From Caldifarciminota bacterium (GTDB lineage Bacteria; Hydrothermota; Tepidihabitantia; SM23-42): 33,155 nt of DNA. The DNA is taken from assembly GCA_014859085.1 (NCBI GenBank), contig JACUUY010000013.1:1-33155 (forward strand). The letters run 5' to 3'. The notes beneath the pieces were generated by a model. It was given only the letters and a program-made list of their open reading frames with translations, did no database searches and had not been told where the DNA came from. The translations under genes were made by a program, and so were the position numbers. Shown piece by piece: positions 22,361-31,449 of the stretch; positions within the stretch are counted from its first letter, which is position 1; every line of letters starts with the position of its first letter.

Positions 22361-23452
22361 ATGTCAAAAGTCAGAGTTGCAATCATAGGTGTCGGCAATT
22401 GTGCTTCCAGTTTGGTTCAGGGCATTCACTATTACCGGAATGCGCGGGAAGGGGATATCATCCCGGGCATCATGCATACGCGGCTGGGCGGTTACCATAT
22501 CAATGATATTGAGTTCACTTTCGGGATTGACATCGACAAGAACAAGGTCGGCAAAGACCTTGCTGAGGCGATATACACCAAACCCAACAATACCTACAAA
22601 TTCTGTGATGTGCCCAAGATGAATATCCCGGTCGTGAGGGGCATGACCCATGACGGTCTGGGTTATTACCTCTCCCAGATCATACAGAAAGCGCCCGGGC
22701 CGACCGCTGACATCATTGGCTTATTGCGCGAGACCAAGACCGATGTCGTGGTCAACTTCCTGCCGGTGGGCAGCGAGGAAGCCACAAAATGGTATGTCGA
22801 GCAGATTCTGACCGCGCGCTGTGCATTGATCAATTGCATCCCGGTTTTCATCGCCAGCGAGAAGTACTGGCAGAAACGTTTCGTCGAAAAAGGCCTGCCC
22901 GTTATGGGCGATGACATCAAGTCGCAGGTGGGTGCGACCATCCTGCACCGGGTCCTGGTCAATCTCTTCAATGATCGCGGGGTCAAACTCGAGCGCACTT
23001 CGCAGCTCAATGTCGGCGGCAATACCGACTTCTTGAACATGCTCGAGCGGTCCCGGCTTGCATCCAAGAAGGTGTCCAAGACCAGGGCGGTGACCTCTCA
23101 GCTGCAGTACGATATCGGCGATGAGAACATCTACATCGGTCCGTCTGATTACGTCGCCTGGTTGAAAGACCGGAAATGGGCGCACATGAGGCTCGAGGGC
23201 CGGACTTTCGGCGATGTGCCGTTGAACATCGAGTTGAAACTGGAGGTCTGGGATTCGCCGAATTCGGCGGGCGTCGTGATCGATGCGATAAGATGCGCCA
23301 AACTGGCACTCGACAGCAAATTGTCCGGCGCGATAGTCGAGCCATCCAGCTATTTCTTCAAATCACCGCCGGTGCAGTTCCCTGACTATGTCTGTCGCGA
23401 AAAGACCGAGAAATTCATCAAGAAATACAGCCGGGGTAAGAAGCGCAAGTAG
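22361..23452 (+). CDS. ino1: Inositol-3-phosphate synthase
   Basis: This 363-residue protein matches the shorter prokaryotic (actinobacterial/archaeal-type) myo-inositol-1-phosphate synthases. These cyclise glucose-6-phosphate to inositol-phosphate using bound NAD+. The Rossmann motif is [16 protein letters not shown] (6-21). Further family segments include [34 protein letters not shown], the substrate loop [26 protein letters not shown] and [23 protein letters not shown]. The start at 22361 is set by AAGGAGG and the promoter. The product could feed inositol lipids or inositol-based solutes. The inositol monophosphatase at 18128 could complete synthesis. It is the first gene of an operon with tmk, ctp, a small membrane ORF and purL. 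Confidence 0.94.
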   Translation: MSKVRVAIIGVGNCASSLVQGIHYYRNAREGDIIPGIMHTRLGGYHINDIEFTFGIDIDKNKVGKDLAEAIYTKPNNTYKFCDVPKMNIPVVRGMTHDGLGYYLSQIIQKAPGPTADIIGLLRETKTDVVVNFLPVGSEEATKWYVEQILTARCALINCIPVFIASEKYWQKRFVEKGLPVMGDDIKSQVGATILHRVLVNLFNDRGVKLERTSQLNVGGNTDFLNMLERSRLASKKVSKTRAVTSQLQYDIGDENIYIGPSDYVAWLKDRKWAHMRLEGRTFGDVPLNIELKLEVWDSPNSAGVVIDAIRCAKLALDSKLSGAIVEPSSYFFKSPPVQFPDYVCREKTEKFIKKYSRGKKRK

Positions 23453-23463
23453 AATCTCACTGG

Positions 23464-24105
23464 ATGCATGGCGTCAAACGCGGTGTCTTCATAAGTTTTG
23501 AAGGGGTCGAGGGTTCGGGGAAAACCACCCAGGCAAGGAAGCTGGTTGATTGGTTGGCCGCGAACCGGCTGCCGCACATTTTTGTCCGCGATCCCGGCAG
23601 TACCCCGGTCGGTGAGAAGATAAGGAATGTTCTGCTCGACAAGGAATCGCGCGGTATGCACGCCAAGTGTGAGTTGTTTTTGTTCCTCGCCGCGCGCAGT
23701 CAACTGACATATGAGAAGATACTGCCCGCGCTGAAGGTTAAGAAGATCGTCGTGACCGATCGTTTTGCCGATTCGACATTCGCTTACCAGTCGCATGCGC
23801 GTGATCTGCCGCGGCGTCTGATAGCTGTCTTCAACCGGTTCGCTTCGGCCGGTTTGAAACCCGACCTGACTTTTCTCGTCGATATCGATGCGGCAAAGCG
23901 GAAGGAGCGGGGCAAGTTCAATGACCGGATGGAGACCGAGACCGAGGTGTATCATCAGAAAGTGCGTCAGGGGTACAAAGTGATCGCAGGCAGGGCAAAG
24001 AAGCGCTTCCGCGTGATCGACGGTGAAAAACCGGTCGACGTCCTGCATGGCGAAGTCATCCGTCATGTGAAAGAGATCTTAGCGAGAAAGGGGTACAAAA
24101 TATGA
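23464..24105 (+). CDS. tmk: Thymidylate kinase
   Basis: This 213-residue protein is of normal TMP kinase length. It phosphorylates dTMP to dTDP. The P-loop FEGVEGSGKTTQ spans 12-23, the DR(F/Y) motif is VTDRFADST (97-105), RDPGSTPVGEKIR (42-54) corresponds to the usual REPGGTxxGExIR, and a basic lid region (AAKRKERGKFNDRMETE) lies near 144-160. The glycine-to-serine and Glu-to-Asp changes in the RxPG motif are mild. It starts 11 nt after the inositol-phosphate synthase and overlaps the protease gene by 4 nt (ATGA). The Shine-Dalgarno sequence is weak, so translational coupling is likely. Confidence 0.94.
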   Translation: MHGVKRGVFISFEGVEGSGKTTQARKLVDWLAANRLPHIFVRDPGSTPVGEKIRNVLLDKESRGMHAKCELFLFLAARSQLTYEKILPALKVKKIVVTDRFADSTFAYQSHARDLPRRLIAVFNRFASAGLKPDLTFLVDIDAAKRKERGKFNDRMETETEVYHQKVRQGYKVIAGRAKKRFRVIDGEKPVDVLHGEVIRHVKEILARKGYKI

Positions 24106-25784
24106 AGAAAACGTTGATAATCCTGGGGTTGTTTTTTCTTGCGTGCACGATTTTTGTCGGCGAGAGATTATGGGCGGGCCCGGATACCTATGCTATGCTG
24201 CGGACCTTCAACCGCATACTGAAGGAGTTACAGGATAATTACGTCGTAGCGGTGAGCGCCGAAAGTCTCTTGGCCGGAGCGATCGACGGTATGATTGATG
24301 TCGTCAAAGATCCGCACACCGACTTTCTCGATCGAGCTGAATACAGCGCGCTGCTGGAATCAACCAAAGGTGAATTCGGCGGGATCGGCGCGACGATCGG
24401 CCGGCGCGACGGGCAGATAACGATCATTTCGCCGCTCGAAGGCACGCCGGCATACCGCTCGGGATTGCAGCCCGGCGACGAGATCCTGTATGTCGACGGT
24501 GTGTCGACCGAAGGCAAGAGCGTGGACATGGTGGTCAAGGAGATCCGGGGCGAGCCAGGAACCAAGGTCGTGCTCACGATCCGCCGCTCCATGATCGAAG
24601 AACCATTCACCGTTGAGGTCACGCGCGCGATCATAAAGCTGGATGCGGTGCCGTATTTCGGCATGGTCGAGGAGGATATCGGCTATGTATACCTGCGCAA
24701 CTTCTCGGTTTCCGCCGATATCGAGTTGAAGAGCGCACTCGATTCATTGTTCGCCATGGGCGCGAAGAAGATAGTATTCGATCTAAGGCTCAATTCGGGG
24801 GGATTGCTCAATGAGGGCTTGATGGTCAGCGAGCTCTTCCTGCCCAAGGGCAGGGATATCGTAGCGACCAGAGGCCGGGGCGAGCGGGAGCGCGTGTTTA
24901 AGTCGCAGAAGACGTACGCCTATGTCGATTTCCCGATGGTGACACTGGTCGACGGCGGTTCTGCCTCGGCTTCCGAGATCGTTGCCGGAGCGCTGCAGGA
25001 TTGGGACCGAAGTCTGATCATCGGTACCGCGACGTTCGGCAAGGGTTCGGTGCAGAACATCGTCGCGTTCGATGACAGCACCGCCCTCAAACTGACGACA
25101 GCCCGCTGGTACACGCCATCCGGTCGAAGTATAGACAAACCATTCGACTGGGACCGCCTGGATGGCCGGGTCACTTCGGCGCAGCAGCGGATGGTGGATC
25201 AACTCCGCAGTGAACTTAAGGAATTGAAGAATACGGCGGGCACCGATGGCGAGCGGGCGATCATTTCCAAACTCGAGGATGGTCTATACGACATCGAGGA
25301 TAATATTTACCGGCCGCGCGCGGACTCGACCGGGCTCAAGGACACGAAGGAATTCACAACCCTGGGTCCGCTCAAACGCACGGTCTACGGCGATGGCGGC
25401 ATCACACCCGATGTCGTGATCAAGCCGTCGAAACTGTCGCGGCTGGAGACCGAGATACTGACCAAAGGGCTGACTTTTGATTTCGTCGTAAAATACACGG
25501 CCGAACACAAGGACCTCGGAAAGGATTTTGACGTGACCGACGCGGTCCTCAAGGAATTCACGGTCTACCTGATGCAGCACGACGTGGAATTCACCGAAGC
25601 CGAATTCACCGAGGCAAAGAAGGAATTGCGCAGCCGCCTGAGGCAGGAGTTCTATACCAATCTGTGGGGCATAAAAGAGGGCTACCGCATACGGCTCGTC
25701 GACGACCAGCTCGTGCAGGAAGCCGTGGGGATGCTAAAGGAGGTGGCTGCTCCGCAGGAACTTTTTCGTCACTCAAATGAGTGA
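24102..25784 (+). CDS. C-terminal processing protease (S41 family, PDZ-containing)
   Basis: This 560-residue protein starts with a signal peptide or signal anchor (KKTLIILGLFFLACTIFVG, residues 2-20), so it acts in the periplasm. A PDZ domain spans about 88-175 (GEFGGIGATIG...SGLQPGDEILYVDG). The S41 core has FDLRLNSGG (226-234), GGSASASEIVAGALQDW (285-301) with the catalytic serine in SASASE (S289 or S291), and TFGKGSVQ (311-318) with the catalytic lysine K314. The dyad is intact. A helical C-terminal extension (~350-560) follows, longer than in minimal CtpA. Such proteases trim or degrade envelope proteins by their C-terminus. It overlaps tmk by 4 nt and the next small ORF by 8 nt. Confidence 0.94.
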   Translation: MKKTLIILGLFFLACTIFVGERLWAGPDTYAMLRTFNRILKELQDNYVVAVSAESLLAGAIDGMIDVVKDPHTDFLDRAEYSALLESTKGEFGGIGATIGRRDGQITIISPLEGTPAYRSGLQPGDEILYVDGVSTEGKSVDMVVKEIRGEPGTKVVLTIRRSMIEEPFTVEVTRAIIKLDAVPYFGMVEEDIGYVYLRNFSVSADIELKSALDSLFAMGAKKIVFDLRLNSGGLLNEGLMVSELFLPKGRDIVATRGRGERERVFKSQKTYAYVDFPMVTLVDGGSASASEIVAGALQDWDRSLIIGTATFGKGSVQNIVAFDDSTALKLTTARWYTPSGRSIDKPFDWDRLDGRVTSAQQRMVDQLRSELKELKNTAGTDGERAIISKLEDGLYDIEDNIYRPRADSTGLKDTKEFTTLGPLKRTVYGDGGITPDVVIKPSKLSRLETEILTKGLTFDFVVKYTAEHKDLGKDFDVTDAVLKEFTVYLMQHDVEFTEAEFTEAKKELRSRLRQEFYTNLWGIKEGYRIRLVDDQLVQEAVGMLKEVAAPQELFRHSNE

Positions 25785-25917
25785 GGGTGACACTGCGCTT
25801 GAGCCGGACCGGCCCCGACATACCCCCGGGGGGTGGGAACTGCCCGTACTCATGCTGCTCACTCTGGCGCTGGTCATCGTGGTCTGGCGCATTACAAGAA
25901 ACCGCATGAGCGAGTGA
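25777..25917 (+). CDS. Small single-pass membrane protein (46 residues), unrecognised
   Basis: This short frame starts at ATG 25777, overlapping the end of the protease gene by 8 nt, and stops at 25915-25917, five nt before purL. It encodes an acidic/proline-rich head (MSEGDTALEPDRPRHTPGGW), one hydrophobic segment (VLMLLTLALVIVVW) and a short basic tail (RITRNRMSE), a plausible tail-in-cytoplasm or N-in orientation. It fills the gap between ctp and purL exactly and is in the same direction, which argues that it is translated by coupling. I recognise no family. It could be a protease accessory or an anchor. Confidence 0.55.
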   Translation: MSEGDTALEPDRPRHTPGGWELPVLMLLTLALVIVVWRITRNRMSE

Positions 25918-25922
25918 ACCGC

Positions 25923-28739
25923 ATGCCTGACCGATCGTTCCGCGTAGAGATAACGAGCAGGTCTGACCCGAGGGGTAATCTCGTGAGAGATTCGTTCCAT
26001 GCGTTCGGCCTGGCCGGTGTCGAGAGTATCACGGTAAGCGATGTGTACTACATAAGCGGGCCGATCTCGGCACAGCAGGCAGAGAAGATCGCTCGGGAAC
26101 TGCTGTGCGATCCGGTTTGCGAGAGTTTTCGGGTCAGCCCGGCCGCAGAACCGGTCCAGGGGATGGAGGTCTTGTTCAATCCGGGCGTGACCGACCCCAG
26201 GGAAGCCAGTGTCGCAAAGGCGATCGCCGACCTGTCCATCGAGGTCAAGTCGGTCAGGACGGGCAATAACTACCTCGTTGCCGGTACCTTCGATCGGCCG
26301 CAGCTCATGGAATGCGCTGCGCTCTTTCTCTATAATCCCCTTATCCAGCATATCGGTCATGGTGTTGCGGTATGTTCCGAACCGTCGGTCTATGAATTAC
26401 GATTGAGCGAGATCGATCTGTCCGGTGATCTGGCTGAACTGAGCAGAGAAATGGGCCTCTCGCTGTCCGTCGCTGAAATGGCAGCGGTCAAGGAATACTT
26501 CGATCGCGGGGGGAGGAAGCCGACCGATGTCGAACTGGAGACGATCGCCCAGACCTGGAGCGAGCACTGCCGGCACAAAACATTCCTCGGCCGGATCCTT
26601 TTCGACGACGAGCAGATCGACAACCTTCTCAAGAAGACGATCATGCGCGCAACCAGCGAGATAGCCAGTCCCCTTTGCCTGTCGGTCTTCCACGATAACT
26701 CGGGGATCATCGAGTTTGACGAAGAATACGGCGTGTGCTTCAAGGTCGAGACGCACAATCACCCGTCGGCGTTAGAGCCTTATGGCGGCGCGGCGACAGG
26801 GATCGGCGGCGTGATCCGTGATATTCTGGGCACTGGTTTGGGTGCCAAACCCATCATGAACACGGACGTATTCTGTTTCGGCCTGCCCGATTTCGATTAC
26901 CACAAACTGCCTGCCGGTATCCTCCATCCGAAGACGATCATCAAGGGCGTGATCCGGGGCGTGCGCGATTACGGCAACCGCATGGGCATTCCCACGGCGA
27001 GCGGCGCCATCTACTTCGATGATGATTTCCTCTACAACCCTCTGGTCTATTGCGGCTGCGTGGGCTTGATCAGGAAGGACCGCATTGCCAAGGGTGCACG
27101 TGAGGGCGATGCGGTATTGCTGGTCGGCGGCCGGACCGGCCGGGACGGCATCCACGGCGTGACCTTTGCTTCGGCCGAGCTCTCGGGCCAGTCAGAGAAA
27201 TCGTGTGTTCAGATCGGCAATCCGATCATGGAAAAGCGGGTCCTTGACTGTCTGCTCAAGGTCAGCGATGAGGGTATTCTGACCTCGGTCACTGACTGCG
27301 GCGGCGGCGGTCTGTCAAGCGCCGTGGGCGAGATGGGAAAGGATCTCGGTGTTGCGGTGCATCTCGAACGCGTACTGCTCAAGTATGCCGGGTTGTCGCC
27401 GCGTGAGATATGGATCTCCGAGTCACAGGAGCGGATGATCCTTGCCGTGTCCCCGGAACATCTCGAACGCGTGGTAGCGATCTTCCAACGGGAAGGGGTG
27501 GAATCGACCGTGATCGGAGAATTCACCGCCGACCGCCGGTTGGTGTTGTACTACGGAGAGACGAAAATGTGTGACCTGGACATGGGGTTCCTCCATGACG
27601 GTCTGCCCGTGCCCGTCAAGAAGGCGAAAGCAAGAGTCAAACCGGTGAGTGATGTGATGCCGCCGAAACCGGTCGACCTCAATTCGATATTGCTCAGCAT
27701 TGCCAGCGGTCTCAATGCCTGTTCCCGGGAATGGGTGATCAGGGAATACGACCATGAGGTCCAGGGCGCCAGCGCGGTCAAACCGCTGACCGGGGTATTC
27801 GCGAGCGGGCCGCAGGACGCGGTCGTCGTTCGGCCGAGGCTGGACCGCAACCGGGGCGTCGTTGTTTCCTGCGCGCTGAACCCGGGTTTCGGCCGGCTCG
27901 ATGCTTACAACATGGCGCTCTCGGTCGTCGATGAGGCATTGCGGAATCTCGTCGCCGTGGGCGGCGATATCAAAAGGGCGGCAATGCTCGATAATTTCTG
28001 TCTTTCATCACCGGAACGCGAAAAGGTTCTGGGTGATCTCGTTCTGTCGGCGAGGGGCTGCTATGACGCGGCAAAGTGCTACGGCGTGCCCTTTATTTCG
28101 GGCAAGGACAGCCTGTACAATGAGTGGTTCGATCATGACGGCAACATTTTCTTGATCCCGCCGACCCTCCTGATTTCGGCGATCGGGATCATCGAGGATG
28201 TCACGAAGTGCGTGACTATGGATATCAAGGAAATTGGCTCTGCTCTCTATCTGGTCGGCTGGACCGGGGATGAATCAGGCGGATCTGAATACTTCCGCAT
28301 GCTGGGGATTCATGGCGGCCGGGTCCCCGGTCTCGATTTCGGGAACGGACCCAGGACAATGGAACAGATGCACCGTGCGATCAGCATGGGTCTGGTATGC
28401 GCCTGCCACGATCTTTCCGAAGGCGGCCTGGGACTGGCCCTTGCCGAGATGGCATTCAGCGGTGACATCGGTGTGGCGATCGATCTCGACACAGTACCTT
28501 TTGTTGGCAAGCGGCGACGCTTCGATACGATACTCTTTGCCGAATCGAACACTCGGTTCCTGGTCGAAGTGCGTGAAGATAACGCCGATAAGTTCGCCGG
28601 ACTGTTCCAGGGCCTGCCCGTTGCCCGGATCGGCAAGACGGTCGAGGACAAATGTCTGCGCGTGTTCGCGGCCGAACGCAAGGTGGTCGACCTGCCGCTC
28701 CTTGTGCTCAGGAAGAAATGGCTGAGAAAAGTAGTATAG
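25923..28739 (+). CDS. purL: Phosphoribosylformylglycinamidine synthase, PurL with N-terminal PurS-like region
   Basis: This 938-residue protein lies between small PurL (~740) and large PurL (~1300). The first ~150 residues look like two PurS-like units (FRVEITSRSDPRGNLVRDSF... and EVLFNPGVTDPREASVAKAI...). The AIRS-type core then shows TWSEHCRHKTF starting at residue 211, ETHNHPSA at 276, GGAATGIGGVIRDILGTGLG and CGGGGLSSAVGEMG, with a second AIRS-like half containing SGKDSLYNEW and ACHDLSEGGLGLALAEMA. There is no C-terminal glutaminase domain, so a separate PurQ is needed. It converts FGAR to FGAM in purine synthesis. I chose ATG 25923, which follows the small ORF; the longer frame to 25833 overlaps that ORF and encodes no family sequence. 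It ends flush against the convergent subtilase gene. Confidence 0.95.
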   Translation: MPDRSFRVEITSRSDPRGNLVRDSFHAFGLAGVESITVSDVYYISGPISAQQAEKIARELLCDPVCESFRVSPAAEPVQGMEVLFNPGVTDPREASVAKAIADLSIEVKSVRTGNNYLVAGTFDRPQLMECAALFLYNPLIQHIGHGVAVCSEPSVYELRLSEIDLSGDLAELSREMGLSLSVAEMAAVKEYFDRGGRKPTDVELETIAQTWSEHCRHKTFLGRILFDDEQIDNLLKKTIMRATSEIASPLCLSVFHDNSGIIEFDEEYGVCFKVETHNHPSALEPYGGAATGIGGVIRDILGTGLGAKPIMNTDVFCFGLPDFDYHKLPAGILHPKTIIKGVIRGVRDYGNRMGIPTASGAIYFDDDFLYNPLVYCGCVGLIRKDRIAKGAREGDAVLLVGGRTGRDGIHGVTFASAELSGQSEKSCVQIGNPIMEKRVLDCLLKVSDEGILTSVTDCGGGGLSSAVGEMGKDLGVAVHLERVLLKYAGLSPREIWISESQERMILAVSPEHLERVVAIFQREGVESTVIGEFTADRRLVLYYGETKMCDLDMGFLHDGLPVPVKKAKARVKPVSDVMPPKPVDLNSILLSIASGLNACSREWVIREYDHEVQGASAVKPLTGVFASGPQDAVVVRPRLDRNRGVVVSCALNPGFGRLDAYNMALSVVDEALRNLVAVGGDIKRAAMLDNFCLSSPEREKVLGDLVLSARGCYDAAKCYGVPFISGKDSLYNEWFDHDGNIFLIPPTLLISAIGIIEDVTKCVTMDIKEIGSALYLVGWTGDESGGSEYFRMLGIHGGRVPGLDFGNGPRTMEQMHRAISMGLVCACHDLSEGGLGLALAEMAFSGDIGVAIDLDTVPFVGKRRRFDTILFAESNTRFLVEVREDNADKFAGLFQGLPVARIGKTVEDKCLRVFAAERKVVDLPLLVLRKKWLRKVV

Positions 28740-31406
28740 TTACTTAACCACTGCGAATTTCACGACATCATTACCCGCACCGTGTGTGATCAAGACGCAA
28801 TAATAGAGTCCGCTCGCCACGTCGTTGCCGTTCTCGTCAGTGCCGTCCCATTCGAATGTGTATTCGCGGGGCACGAGCATATCGAACCATTCCACTTTCC
28901 TGATCAACCTGCCGCTCATCGAGTATATCCTGAATTCAACCAGCGACTCGCGATGCAGTCTGAAAGGCAGGTGGATATTCCCGTGCTGGTTCAACAGGAA
29001 CGGGTTCGGATAGGGTGTCAGCCACGAGGTGCGGTCCGTGATCGGGATCGACACCGGCGAGTAGTTGACTGCGGCATAGGCATCGGGCCAGCCATATCCC
29101 ATACTGTCGGTCGGATCGTCGCTGAAACTCGCCGTGCTGAAAAGCGCCTGTTTGACCGAATCGACGGTCCAGTTCGGATGGGCTTCGAGCAGTAGGGCGC
29201 ATATGCCGGTGATCATTGCCGTGGCGCCCGAAGTGCCGAAGGAGTAGAGGTAGGAATCGGCCGAGTCGGGGTTGACCACGATCGGCGCGGCCGAGAGGCA
29301 CATGATCTCCGGTTTCATGCGGCCGTCAAAGGTCGGTCCGTAACCCGAGAACTCCCAGCGGCTGTACAGCGAATCGATGCCGCCGACCGTTATTACGCCC
29401 ATGGCATCGCCCGGTATCTCGATCCTCGGTACGGATACGTTGCCGGCGGCCGTAACAACGAGGAGTCCGCGCCTGGTCGCCTCGTACGCCGCGATCGAAG
29501 CCGGGGAGGTCTTGCCGTCGAAATCCCTGGGCCAGGAGTACCAGTTGGAATAACCCAGGGAACTCGATACGATGTCCGCGCCCACGGCCTCGCACCATTC
29601 GAGGCCGGCGACATACGTGTCTTCCTCGACCGGGAATTCGTAGAGCGTATCCGGGTTCTCGGTCTTGGCGACGATGAATTGCGCGCCGGGCGCAACGCCG
29701 ATATAGCGACCGCTGAAATACCCGCCGACCAGGCCGAGCATCTGGGTGCCGTGCCTCGGGTGGAAGTGGGCCGGGCTGGTAGGCGCGTATCCGTCCGTAC
29801 TCGAATCGCCGCGCACGCAATAGAACTTGGCGATGCCGGTGGCAGTCGGCGCCATTGCCGGCAGGTAGGCGAATTGCCGCGCGATCGTATCGGCGCCGGA
29901 AAAGCTGGTGCCATGGTCATACGAAGTGCGCCAGTAGACCCGGCCGGATGCTTCCCAGGCCACCGTGACCGAATTGGCCGATCTTGCCAGCGATATCCCG
30001 CCGATCGAGTTGATCTCATCCGAGAGATAGACCGCGTTCGTGAAGGTCGTGCCGAAATCAATGGATCGGGCGAACGCGACCCTCTGCAGCGGCACGTTTG
30101 AGGTCTCTATCCAGGCGAGAAAGATCGTGTCGCCCGAGGCGACCGCCTTCGCATCCTTGCCGGCCGCGCTGAACGTCCTGGTGAAATCCGCCGGCGGCAG
30201 GATGGACCTGACAAAATAGAGCGAATCATCCGGGAAGGTGTGGAAGAAGATGCCGAGTTGCGTGCCGGATGCGACCATCTCCGGCGCCCGGATCGATGAT
30301 GCTGACGAGACGATCACGGCATCCTGGCCAAAGCCGGCGAGCGTGCCGCGGTTGAGCAGGAGCCGGGTCGTGTCGCTGTCGCTGTCCTTGGCGTGGTAGG
30401 CGACGTAGACCGTATCATTGCTCTGGACCGCGGATGGCTGGCGCCGGCCTGAACTGGCAAGGGACATGGGCTGGACAACTATCGTGTCGGCATAGATAAC
30501 ATACTTGAGACCGTAGCGGTCGCGGTAGAATACAAACATGGTATCACGGCCGCACGCATCCACTTCATAGACCCAGTTGTTGAAGTAATTCGTTATCTTG
30601 GTCAGTGGCTGCCAGGTCGCGCCGTTGTCCACCGAATACGTGTACAGCAGGTCGCGCACTGGATAGTTATACTGGATCGTGTCCCCGGCGAGGAACAGGT
30701 TCCAGCGGGTGCTCGTATTGTGGAAGACCACGTCGCTGTACGCTCCGTACTTTTCGGTCACCACGCTGTTGTCGCAGAAAATCTGGTCGCCGCCGAGGAA
30801 GTCGTGCTCGGCGATGACGGTCACATTGCTCAAGGCAAGTGGCTTGCGCCTTAGACCGGTATCGAGAAAACCAACTTTGACATTGGAGCCGAATATGCCC
30901 ATGTCATGCACCCGCTCGATGCCGAACATTTGCAGCTGGCGATAGGTCAGTCCGTATAATGTCGTATCCTGGAGCGTGACTTCAACTTCCTGCTCCTCGG
31001 GTGCCCGGAACGGAGCGACCTTCGTGATCTTGTGGACGAAATCGAGCTGCGCGATCCGGTCGAGATCATCCCGGGCAATGATAAAACTCGCCGCGTTGAG
31101 CCATTTTGACCGGGTAATGAGCAGTCCGCCGTTGGCTTCGACTTCCCGGACGTAATCCTCATGGACCGGGATATCCGCGTAATCGGTCACACCCTGGCGC
31201 AGCAACCTCCTTCTGATCGCTTCATCGGTCAGCTGCCGCCGGGCGGCCTCGACCGCGGCATTGTAGCCTTGGACCGTTACATTCTTGTCGGTGAAATGCA
31301 CCCAGGCCCGGACAATGTTCTCCTGGTAGCATCGCGGATCGACCTTGGTCTCGAGCGGTGCCCGGTGATCATACATAACTCCCAATAGAAACAGAACAGT
31401 CAGCAT
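28740..31406 (-). CDS. Secreted subtilisin-like (S8) protease with propeller-like insertion and sorting tail
   Basis: This is an 888-residue protein; numbering is from ATG 31406, chosen because AGGAGG lies four bases before it. Residues 1-11 form a short hydrophobic signal segment, followed by an inhibitor-like prodomain to about 140. The catalytic triad is complete: Asp182 (VGFLDTG), His552 (RHGTQMLG) and Ser726 (FGTSGATA), with oxyanion Asn656 (AAGN). Between Asp182 and His552, normally about 30-60 residues apart, there is a ~340-residue insertion containing three Asp-box motifs (SVDNGATW 258-265, SIDFGTTF 448-455, SYDHGTSF 495-502), suggesting a BNR/sialidase-like beta-propeller. The tail from ~795 (PYPNPFLL...IYSMSGRLIRKVE...WDGTDENGNDVASGLYY) is a FlgD/T9SS-type sorting domain. 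The gene is 43 nt after the rhomboid gene in the same direction. Confidence 0.9.
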   Translation of the reverse strand: MLTVLFLLGVMYDHRAPLETKVDPRCYQENIVRAWVHFTDKNVTVQGYNAAVEAARRQLTDEAIRRRLLRQGVTDYADIPVHEDYVREVEANGGLLITRSKWLNAASFIIARDDLDRIAQLDFVHKITKVAPFRAPEEQEVEVTLQDTTLYGLTYRQLQMFGIERVHDMGIFGSNVKVGFLDTGLRRKPLALSNVTVIAEHDFLGGDQIFCDNSVVTEKYGAYSDVVFHNTSTRWNLFLAGDTIQYNYPVRDLLYTYSVDNGATWQPLTKITNYFNNWVYEVDACGRDTMFVFYRDRYGLKYVIYADTIVVQPMSLASSGRRQPSAVQSNDTVYVAYHAKDSDSDTTRLLLNRGTLAGFGQDAVIVSSASSIRAPEMVASGTQLGIFFHTFPDDSLYFVRSILPPADFTRTFSAAGKDAKAVASGDTIFLAWIETSNVPLQRVAFARSIDFGTTFTNAVYLSDEINSIGGISLARSANSVTVAWEASGRVYWRTSYDHGTSFSGADTIARQFAYLPAMAPTATGIAKFYCVRGDSSTDGYAPTSPAHFHPRHGTQMLGLVGGYFSGRYIGVAPGAQFIVAKTENPDTLYEFPVEEDTYVAGLEWCEAVGADIVSSSLGYSNWYSWPRDFDGKTSPASIAAYEATRRGLLVVTAAGNVSVPRIEIPGDAMGVITVGGIDSLYSRWEFSGYGPTFDGRMKPEIMCLSAAPIVVNPDSADSYLYSFGTSGATAMITGICALLLEAHPNWTVDSVKQALFSTASFSDDPTDSMGYGWPDAYAAVNYSPVSIPITDRTSWLTPYPNPFLLNQHGNIHLPFRLHRESLVEFRIYSMSGRLIRKVEWFDMLVPREYTFEWDGTDENGNDVASGLYYCVLITHGAGNDVVKFAVVK

Positions 31407-31449
31407 CAATCCTCCTTTTCTTGTTCTTGTCCTCGAGTGCTGCTATCTC

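Noticed and set aside
25833-25922. Earlier start for purL at 25833
   Set aside because: The extension overlaps the small membrane ORF in another frame and is not PurL-like.
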